Source: a virus
Direction: 5' to 3' (one strand)
Virus record (IMG/VR): IMGVR_UViG_3300036668_000173
Location: 1 to 64,000 of that record
DNA: 64,000 nucleotides
Positions 58,243 to 64,000 of this stretch are shown piece by piece (position 1 is the first letter of the stretch; each line of letters starts with the position of its first letter). The notes beneath the pieces are model-generated. The model worked only from the letters and a program-made list of their open reading frames with translations. It had not been told where the DNA came from and did no database searches. The position numbers and the translations under genes are program-made.

Positions 58243-58823
58243 TGGGAATTCTCACCCAAGCCGCAGACACCTACTACGCCTACAGATTTTTACGCCTTCT
58301 CACCACGCCATGGAAAGAGACGGATGCATTCGAGCAAGGGGTCATAGATGATAATGGTAAGCTATTGATCAAGCCATCTAAGTTTACGACAAAGGAACAA
58401 AAAAATTCGTACACCTACTTTAATCGATTGGTGTTTAACATTAAGAGGTTATTGGAAAAAGCGCCTGGGTCTAATAAACTAGGCTCCTACATCGCCGCCC
58501 TATACCTGATCAGAGAAGAACTTGGCTTATCAGATTCTCACGTCCAAAGTATAGCCAAAAAAATGAACCTAGAACTTTCTGAAAACCTTACAGAATCATG
58601 GTACGTTTCCAAAGACTCCCGTCTTGAGGTAGGAACCTATACACTAACCACGGACATCGCCTCTTCACTAACAGGTGATATCGTAGGGACTTCGGGTAGT
58701 CGAGTAGTCGTCAAAGAATCAGTTCTACCAATCGACTACATTTTAGATCGTCCGATATACCCTGTCACGCACGGAATAACAAAACAAATTTTATACATAA
58801 CACCTACGGATTTAATGAGATGA
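58242..58823 (+). CDS. Conserved phage protein of unknown function (possible structural)
   Basis: 193 residues. N-terminal part YYAYRFLRLLTTPWKETDAFEQGVIDDNGKLL and SYTYFNRLVFNIKRLLEKAPGSNKLGSYIAALYLI form a recognisable family in T4-like phages, here without an assigned function. The C-terminal half is beta-rich (GTYTLTTDIASSLTGDIVGTSGSRVVVKES). Sits between two small late genes and overlaps the next. Confidence 0.7.
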   Translation: MGILTQAADTYYAYRFLRLLTTPWKETDAFEQGVIDDNGKLLIKPSKFTTKEQKNSYTYFNRLVFNIKRLLEKAPGSNKLGSYIAALYLIREELGLSDSHVQSIAKKMNLELSENLTESWYVSKDSRLEVGTYTLTTDIASSLTGDIVGTSGSRVVVKESVLPIDYILDRPIYPVTHGITKQILYITPTDLMR

Positions 58824-58993
58824 AAATAAAAAGCTACAAAGAATTTCAAAAAGAAGAAGCGCCTGTAAATTCAACGGGTGGAGCAATCGACATGAATCCT
58901 ACAGGGAAAAAGTCTAGACTCTTTAACAAAATGGATCGTCGGTCAAGGTGGGATGTTAAGAATTTGTATAATCGAGCCCGAGGGTTAAAGTGA
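58820..58993 (+). CDS. 57-residue internal head protein candidate
   Basis: Starts MKIKSYKEFQKEEA, like a capsid-targeting sequence although the E is preceded by QK rather than L-x. Then PVNSTGGAIDMNPTGKKSR and a basic tail RRSRWDVKNLYNRARG. ATGA-type overlaps join it to both neighbours. Small and basic, so probably DNA-associated inside the head. Too short for most ORF callers. Confidence 0.6.
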   Translation: MKIKSYKEFQKEEAPVNSTGGAIDMNPTGKKSRLFNKMDRRSRWDVKNLYNRARGLK

Positions 58994-59847
58994 TGCGCGT
59001 GTTGACCGTCCCAGGCATTGGGGATATTCATTGGGTTATGCTCAAGATGCAATCGTGGATCGAAAAAAATTGTCCAAACGAAAAACCCGAAATATGGATA
59101 TGGAACTTCGACGGTCGACCAAGATCCGAAGAATTCGTTAGGCGCATACCCTTTGTTAAATTTGGTGGCTATTTAAATGAATCCGTAGAAATAGATAAAA
59201 GAAAACTCCATCAATCCTATCACAAGGGAAGTTGGTCAGAAGCCTTTAACTTTCACGGATTCGACTGTTACCTTTGTGTAAACGGTGAACTACGTGTTGG
59301 GCAAAAGATGGATAACATTTTGTCTAAGTATAAAACAAATTGGGACTATCCCATAAATCTTAAGGGCATACCTAGTAGTAAAATAAAAGAACCCTACATC
59401 ATATTTTATTTTTCGGATCACGGTATGTTCAGAAAATGGGTCGAGCACATGCCTGTAGAGACCATACAACATTTTCTATCGACCATAAAGGGGTACAGAC
59501 TCATCCTAACAGGATCAGAATGGGACTTTCCCTTTAACGAAAAAATAAAGGGCGACAACATAGAGAATATGTGTGGAGAGACTTCCCTTGATGATCTGTT
59601 GTCCCTGATTGTACATGCAAATGCATTTGTTGGTTGGTGTGGGGGAAACACGATCATATCACCACACCTAGGAACACCTACACTAATGTTGTGGTCAAAT
59701 CACTTTAACCACAAAAGGTTTCAGACTAATTGGGTCAAGCCAGAAAATATTGGTACGCTGTACAGACTTATGAACGTCGAAGATATAACCGAAAAAAGAT
59801 TCACTCAAAATTTAAACAAGTTATTAGAAGTTAAGGCTAAGAAGTAA
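58993..59847 (+). CDS. Glycosyltransferase family 9-like protein
   Basis: 284 residues from the ATG at 58993 (TGATG overlap; GTG at 58990 is an alternative). GT-B fold indications: MRVLTVPGIGDIHWVMLKMQSW at the start (G-GD type), PYIIFYFSD, and SLIVHANAFVGWCGGNTIISPHLGTPTLMLW, close to the GT9 heptosyltransferase nucleotide-sugar motif. Distant relative of the protein at 38292. May modify host surface sugars or virion glycans; donor and acceptor unknown. Confidence 0.7.
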   Translation: MRVLTVPGIGDIHWVMLKMQSWIEKNCPNEKPEIWIWNFDGRPRSEEFVRRIPFVKFGGYLNESVEIDKRKLHQSYHKGSWSEAFNFHGFDCYLCVNGELRVGQKMDNILSKYKTNWDYPINLKGIPSSKIKEPYIIFYFSDHGMFRKWVEHMPVETIQHFLSTIKGYRLILTGSEWDFPFNEKIKGDNIENMCGETSLDDLLSLIVHANAFVGWCGGNTIISPHLGTPTLMLWSNHFNHKRFQTNWVKPENIGTLYRLMNVEDITEKRFTQNLNKLLEVKAKK

Positions 59848-59866
59848 AAATACTGGATGCTATATA

Positions 59867-59875
59867 AGTTATAAT
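59867..59875 (+). promoter_or_regulatory. Probable promoter (AGTTATAAT) before nrdA
   Basis: TATAAT box (59870-59875) in the 85-base gap ahead of nrdA; no clear -35 box. The nrd group starts a separate transcription unit here. Confidence 0.45.
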
Positions 59876-59932
59876 ACGAGATTAGCGTAAACGATTTTTG
59901 TCATTTTAAAAGAAATAATTGGAGAGTGAATT

Positions 59933-62233
59933 TTGAACATCAATATTACCAAGCGAGACGGTCGTCTAGAACCTTTCAATCTAGACAAAATTCATAAGGT
60001 GTTAGAGTGGGCGACCGAAGGGATTGCCAACGTTTCGATTTCGGAGATCGAACTAAAGGCTAACATCCAGTTGTTTGATAGCATTCCTGCATATGACATT
60101 CATGAGTTGTTGATCAAATCTTCTGCAGAGTTAATCTCAGAACACACGCCGAACTACCAGTACGTAGCCTCGAGACTAGTCAACTACAAACTCCGAAAAG
60201 AGGTATACGGAAAATACGAACCCGACACATTACTAGACGTTGTTCGCGCAAACGTCAAGCGTGGCGTATATGATTCAGCCATCGTTAATAAGTTTAGTAT
60301 GACCGAATGGATTGCCCTAAATGGCATGATCAAACACGAACGTGACGATACCTTTACATATGTTGGTATGGAACAACTTCGTGGGAAATATTTGGTTCAG
60401 GATCGCTTGACCAAGACCCCATATGAAACGCCTCAAATTTTGTATGCCATGGTTGCTACGACTCTCTTTGCAGATTATCCAGTTGACACTAGGATGAAGT
60501 GGATTAAAGATTACTATGATGCCATTTCACAATTCTATATCTCTTTACCTACACCTGTTATGGCTGGAGTTCGGACACCTACTAGACAATTCTCTTCGTG
60601 TGTGTTAATTGAGTCGGGAGATTCTCTAGACTCTATCAATTCTACTTCAACGTCAATTGTTCGATATGTATCAAAGAAGGCTGGTATCGGAATTGGTGTC
60701 GGTGCCATCCGAGCCTTGGGTTCACGCATTGGAGACGGGTCAGTTGTTCATACTGGTTTGGTTCCATTCTTAAAACATTTCCAATCTGCGGTGTCGAGTT
60801 GTTCACAGGGTGGCGTGAGAAATGGCGCCGCGACAATCTATATACCAATTTGGCACCTCGAGTTTGAAGACTTAGTTGTATTAAAAAACAACAAGGGAAC
60901 CGAAGAGAATCGAGTTCGCCAAATGGACTATGCATTCCAATTTAACAAATTGATGTATGAACGTTTGTTGACGGGTGGAGACATCACACTATTTTCACCT
61001 AGTGATGTTCCTAATCTATTTGAGTCGTTTTATTCTGATCAGAATAAATTTAGACACTTGTATGAAAAATACGAAAATGATCCGAGCATACGAAAAAAGA
61101 CTATGAGCGCCATCGATGTGTTTAGTAAATTTTTAACCGAAAGAAAAGAGACGGGTCGAATCTACTTAATGAATGTCGATCACGCAAATGATCATGGTGC
61201 ATTTATTCCTGAACTTGCGCCTATTAGACAATCTAATTTGTGTACCGAAATTAATCTTCCCACCAAGCCATTGAATTCTGCAGACGATCCTGATGGTGAA
61301 ATTGCCTTGTGTACCCTTTCGGCTATCAATTGGGGTTTGATCAATCAGCCAACAGATTTTGAAAAATACTGTACTCTATCAGTTCGAGCCCTTGATGCGT
61401 TGTTAGATTACCAAGATTATCCAGTACTTGCGGCTAAGACCTCGACAATGAACCGAAGACCACTAGGGATTGGGATTATTAATCTAGCCTATTTCTTAGC
61501 CAAGCGCGGGTTGAAGTACGACAAAAATTCTTTAGAAACCATTAATAGTTTTGCCGAAGCATGGTCGTACTATTTAATCAAAGCCTCTGCAGACCTAGCA
61601 GAAGAGTTTGGAGCAATACCTCTAAATGGAGAAACCAAATACGGTTCAGGAATTTTACCCATTGATACATACAAAAAGGATGTGGACGGATTAATTCCCC
61701 ATGTAGAAAATATGCCATGGCAATCTCTAAGGGATCAATTGAAGAGAACAGGTATTAGAAATTCGACGCTAATGGCGCTTATGCCGGCCGAGACTTCTGC
61801 CCAATTGTCGAACTCTACAAATGGCATAGAACCACCTAGGGCTCTGGTTTCGTATAAGCAATCTAAGGATGGTGTCATGCCTCAGGTTGTCCCGGGGTAT
61901 CATCATTTGAAAAATAAATACGACTTGTTATGGGATCAAAAAACACCCGAAGGGTATTTACAAATTTGTGCAGTATTACAAAAGTACATTGATCAAGGAA
62001 TTTCAGTCAACACCTCATACAACCCAGAGCATTTCGAAGACTCAAAAATTCCTATGTCTCAGTTGATCAAAGATGTTGTCACCTTCTATAAATATGGTGG
62101 GAAGCAATTGTACTATTCTAATACTCATGACGAGTCTGGAGAAATTAAGATTTATGGAAATAAACTCGATAAAGTAATATACGACGAAATAGGAAACAGT
62201 GGTGAAAATGATTGTGACAGTTGCAAAATTTAA
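59933..62233 (+). CDS. nrdA: Ribonucleotide reductase large subunit NrdA
   Basis: 766 residues (T4 754) from a TTG with GGAGAGTG upstream. N-terminal ATP-cone (NITKRDGRLEPFNLDKIHKVLEWA), RQFSSCVLIESGDSLDSI with an active-site cysteine, SNLCTEINLPTKPLN with the catalytic Asn-Cys-Glu, and a C-terminal CDSCKI for redox shuttling. Class Ia enzyme reducing NDPs to dNDPs with NrdB; reducing power from the glutaredoxin at 63370. Confidence 0.95.
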   Translation: MNINITKRDGRLEPFNLDKIHKVLEWATEGIANVSISEIELKANIQLFDSIPAYDIHELLIKSSAELISEHTPNYQYVASRLVNYKLRKEVYGKYEPDTLLDVVRANVKRGVYDSAIVNKFSMTEWIALNGMIKHERDDTFTYVGMEQLRGKYLVQDRLTKTPYETPQILYAMVATTLFADYPVDTRMKWIKDYYDAISQFYISLPTPVMAGVRTPTRQFSSCVLIESGDSLDSINSTSTSIVRYVSKKAGIGIGVGAIRALGSRIGDGSVVHTGLVPFLKHFQSAVSSCSQGGVRNGAATIYIPIWHLEFEDLVVLKNNKGTEENRVRQMDYAFQFNKLMYERLLTGGDITLFSPSDVPNLFESFYSDQNKFRHLYEKYENDPSIRKKTMSAIDVFSKFLTERKETGRIYLMNVDHANDHGAFIPELAPIRQSNLCTEINLPTKPLNSADDPDGEIALCTLSAINWGLINQPTDFEKYCTLSVRALDALLDYQDYPVLAAKTSTMNRRPLGIGIINLAYFLAKRGLKYDKNSLETINSFAEAWSYYLIKASADLAEEFGAIPLNGETKYGSGILPIDTYKKDVDGLIPHVENMPWQSLRDQLKRTGIRNSTLMALMPAETSAQLSNSTNGIEPPRALVSYKQSKDGVMPQVVPGYHHLKNKYDLLWDQKTPEGYLQICAVLQKYIDQGISVNTSYNPEHFEDSKIPMSQLIKDVVTFYKYGGKQLYYSNTHDESGEIKIYGNKLDKVIYDEIGNSGENDCDSCKI

Positions 62234-62245
62234 GGGTTAAGAATA

Positions 62246-63373
62246 ATGTCTAGTTCAGTTTTTAAAAAGAAGAAAAAGAGTCATCTTGAATCGAAAATGT
62301 TTTTCGATGGCTCTGTCGACGTTGCTCGATATGATGTAGTCAAGTATCCGATATTTGACAAACTTACCGACAAGTCTTTGGGTTTCTTTTGGAGACCCGA
62401 AGAGGTTGATATCACAAAAGACAAATCTGATTTTCATCGGATGACTCCACATGAACAACACATTTTTACTTCTAATTTAAAGAGACAAATTCTGTTGGAT
62501 TCGGTTCAGGGAAGAGGGCCCACCGAAGCCCTACTTCCTGTTATATCAATTCCCGAATTAGAACCTTTGATCACGACATGGGCATTTATGGAAACGATAC
62601 ACTCGCGTTCCTATACTCATATCATACGAAATCTTTATGCAGATCCTTCGGTTGTCTTTGATAATATGTTAGACGTCAAGGAGATTTTAGATTGTGCTAA
62701 GGACATTTCAAAATACTATGACGACTTTATTTCTTACTCAAAATGGTATGATTTGCTTGGAGTCGGAACGCATACGGTCAACGGTGATACGGTGACAGTG
62801 TCGATGAAGGAGTTGAAGAAAAAGCTTTGGTTGATGATGAATTCTATAAATGTGTTAGAAGGCGTTAGGTTCTATATCTCTTTTGCGTGTTCATGGGCAT
62901 ATGCCGAACTAAAGAAAATGGAAGGCAACGCTAAAATTATTAAATTTATTGCTCGTGATGAAAATATTCACCTTGCAACAAGTCAAACTATACTCAAGAC
63001 TTTGCCCAAGGATGATGCAGATTACGAGAAAATACGAATCGAGTGTGAGCCTGAAGTACTAGAGATGTTTGTTAACGCAGTCGAGCAAGAAAAGCAATGG
63101 GCAGAATACCTATTCAAAGACGGTTCGATGATTGGTTTAAATAAGAAATTATTGTCTGACTATATAGAATGGATTGCAACAAAACGAATGAAGTCTTTAG
63201 GCATCACGTCGCCTTATGTTGTTTCACAATCAAACCCTTTACCATGGACTGATAAATGGATTGGTGGTGGATCGGTTCAGGTGGCACCCCAAGAAACACA
63301 AATTTCTTCTTATGTTTTGGGTGGCGTGAAACAAGACGTTTCTTCTGACACAATGAAAGGACTATCCCTATGA
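62246..63373 (+). CDS. nrdB: Ribonucleotide reductase small subunit NrdB
   Basis: 375 residues (T4 388). Di-iron/tyrosyl-radical protein: TWAFMETIHSRSYTHIIR supplies Glu and His ligands, FACSWAYAELKKMEGNAKIIKFIARDENIHLATSQ supplies the second Glu-x-x-His pair, and TKRMKSLG and NPLPWTDKWI sit near the end. The C-terminal peptide binds NrdA. Starts 12 bases after nrdA; overlaps the glutaredoxin gene by four bases. Confidence 0.95.
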   Translation: MSSSVFKKKKKSHLESKMFFDGSVDVARYDVVKYPIFDKLTDKSLGFFWRPEEVDITKDKSDFHRMTPHEQHIFTSNLKRQILLDSVQGRGPTEALLPVISIPELEPLITTWAFMETIHSRSYTHIIRNLYADPSVVFDNMLDVKEILDCAKDISKYYDDFISYSKWYDLLGVGTHTVNGDTVTVSMKELKKKLWLMMNSINVLEGVRFYISFACSWAYAELKKMEGNAKIIKFIARDENIHLATSQTILKTLPKDDADYEKIRIECEPEVLEMFVNAVEQEKQWAEYLFKDGSMIGLNKKLLSDYIEWIATKRMKSLGITSPYVVSQSNPLPWTDKWIGGGSVQVAPQETQISSYVLGGVKQDVSSDTMKGLSL

Positions 63374-63648
63374 GCGTTACGGTTTATACGTTAGACAATT
63401 GTGGCTACTGCAAAGTCGCCAAAGAGTTATTAAAATTTAAAGATGTAGTGTATACCGAAGTACATGTACCACAAGATTTTTCGACAAGAGATTTTATGAC
63501 TAAATTTCCTAAAATCAAAACCTTTCCCTTAATTATAGAAAATGAGGGAGAGGTTATTATCGGAGGATTTACGGATTTACAAGAGTGGTTACTTAAAAAA
63601 GAAAAAACAAAAACTTTAACCGATGAAATAAAAGGACTAACCCTATGA
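63370..63648 (+). CDS. nrdC: Glutaredoxin (NrdC/Grx type)
   Basis: 92 residues with active-site CGYC in LDNCGYCKVAKELL, cis-Pro region KIKTFPLII and GGFTDLQEWL, the glutaredoxin fold. Supplies electrons to the NrdA-NrdB reductase, with which it is co-translated (ATGA overlap). Overlaps the next gene as well. Confidence 0.9.
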   Translation: MSVTVYTLDNCGYCKVAKELLKFKDVVYTEVHVPQDFSTRDFMTKFPKIKTFPLIIENEGEVIIGGFTDLQEWLLKKEKTKTLTDEIKGLTL

Positions 63649-63815
63649 TAGAATGTTTTGCATGTGGTACGAACTTTGAAATTAAATTCGAAGACGAAGA
63701 CACAAAATTAAATTATTGCCCCCACTGTGGTGAAGAGTCGGTTGACGAGATCATCATAGAAGATATTCAGGACATCGACGAATATTTTTATGAGGACGAA
63801 GACATTGATAAATAA
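63645..63815 (+). CDS. Small zinc-ribbon protein
   Basis: 56 residues: Cys4 and Cys7 (ECFACG) and Cys25 and Cys28 (YCPHCGE) form a single zinc ribbon, followed by a very acidic tail (DEYFYEDEDIDK). ATGA overlap with the glutaredoxin gene. Too short for the usual cut-off but clearly coding. Function unknown. Confidence 0.75.
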   Translation: MIECFACGTNFEIKFEDEDTKLNYCPHCGEESVDEIIIEDIQDIDEYFYEDEDIDK

Positions 63816-63847
63816 TTCCATGAAGATCAATATGGAGTTATTTGGAA

Positions 63848-64000
63848 ATGTGGCTATACGAAAATAAAGAATACAACCCTACCGAGCTAGACCCCAAAGT
63901 AGTGTATGGGTTTGTGTACTTGATTGAGAACACACAAACCCATAAAAAATACATAGGTAAGAAGTTCCTATTTTCTTCTAAGACAAAACAGGTCAAGGGA
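63848..64000 (+). CDS. GIY-YIG-like nuclease, 3' truncated by the window
   Basis: 51 codons visible from an ATG behind GGAGTTATTTGGA. YGFVYLIENTQTHKKYIGKKFLFSS matches the GIY-YIG pattern (YGFVYLI ... KYIGKK) of a phage endonuclease family with a K-rich continuation (SKTKQVKG). Could be a homing-type or recombination nuclease. An inverted repeat of 13 bases lies within the first motif region (63905-63944). Confidence 0.65.
   Translation, partial: MWLYENKEYNPTELDPKVVYGFVYLIENTQTHKKYIGKKFLFSSKTKQVKG

Noticed and set aside
1-64000. tRNA genes
   Set aside because: No cloverleaf with a T-loop GGTTCGA-type box was found in the intergenic gaps.

Overview
The window is one continuous stretch of a T4-like (Straboviridae/cyanophage-type) myovirus genome, about 40% G+C. 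The diagnostic content is near-complete T4 core modules in the order known from aquatic exo-T-even phages: neck genes 13-14-15, terminase 16-17, tail sheath and tube 18-19, portal 20, core genes 67/68-like, protease 21, scaffold 22, capsid 23, then uvsY, uvsW, late sigma 55, 47, 46, sliding clamp 45, clamp loader 44 and 62, regA, polymerase 43, uvsX, helicase 41, thyX and nrdA-nrdB-glutaredoxin. Almost everything is on the + strand. T4-type late promoters (TATAAATA or AATAAATA) lie ahead of the structural and internal-protein genes, matching the presence of gene 55. A holin-like protein, a signal-anchor lysozyme and a nested Rz/Rz1-type spanin pair indicate a Gram-negative host. No photosynthesis genes are seen, so a heterotrophic aquatic proteobacterium is the more likely host; this is an inference. 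There are no tRNA genes, CRISPR arrays or IS elements.

Layout. 1-5962: tail-fibre region, with a truncated fibre gene, a fibre with 25-residue DUF285/BspA-like repeats, small genes, and remnants of a second copy of the same fibre module that has decayed by deletion. 5997-7296: lysis cassette. 7321-20437: virion morphogenesis, including a terminase large subunit carrying a 132-residue mini-intein. 20531-21572: the only minus-strand island, four small unknown genes, one with an in-frame TGA. 21698-36093: recombination, late transcription and replication accessory genes, plus a Dps-like ferritin, a MoxR/CobS ATPase and a zincin-VWA partner. 36181-40956: RegA, a metallophosphoesterase-like protein, a glycosyltransferase-like protein, a methyltransferase, Hsp20 and small proteins. 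40975-49021: DNA polymerase, a primase-like protein, dCMP deaminase, UvsX, helicase, ThyX. 49130-58993: late-promoter-driven cluster rich in proteins that begin with a T4-like capsid-targeting sequence. 58993-64000: a GT9-like protein, ribonucleotide reductase with glutaredoxin, and a truncated GIY-YIG-like gene. No stretch longer than about 300 bases lacks a gene; the shorter gaps hold promoters, hairpins or candidate structured RNAs described below.

How it works together. Early/middle genes appear to be served by extended -10 elements (TGnTATAAT) that often overlap the stop codon of the preceding gene. Late genes are switched on by Gp55 at TATAAATA sites. In two places the late promoter sits inside the loop of a long hairpin, so that only read-through RNA, and not late-initiated RNA, could fold it. 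The most notable candidate system is in 49-59 kb: several proteins with a capsid-targeting leader and a gp21-type cleavage motif are predicted to be packaged in the head and delivered with DNA. One of them has RelA/SpoT-like synthetase motifs, and a neighbouring gene encodes an HD protein resembling (p)ppGpp hydrolases. A HicA-like domain lies just behind another possible gp21 cleavage site. These are inferences from motifs read by eye.
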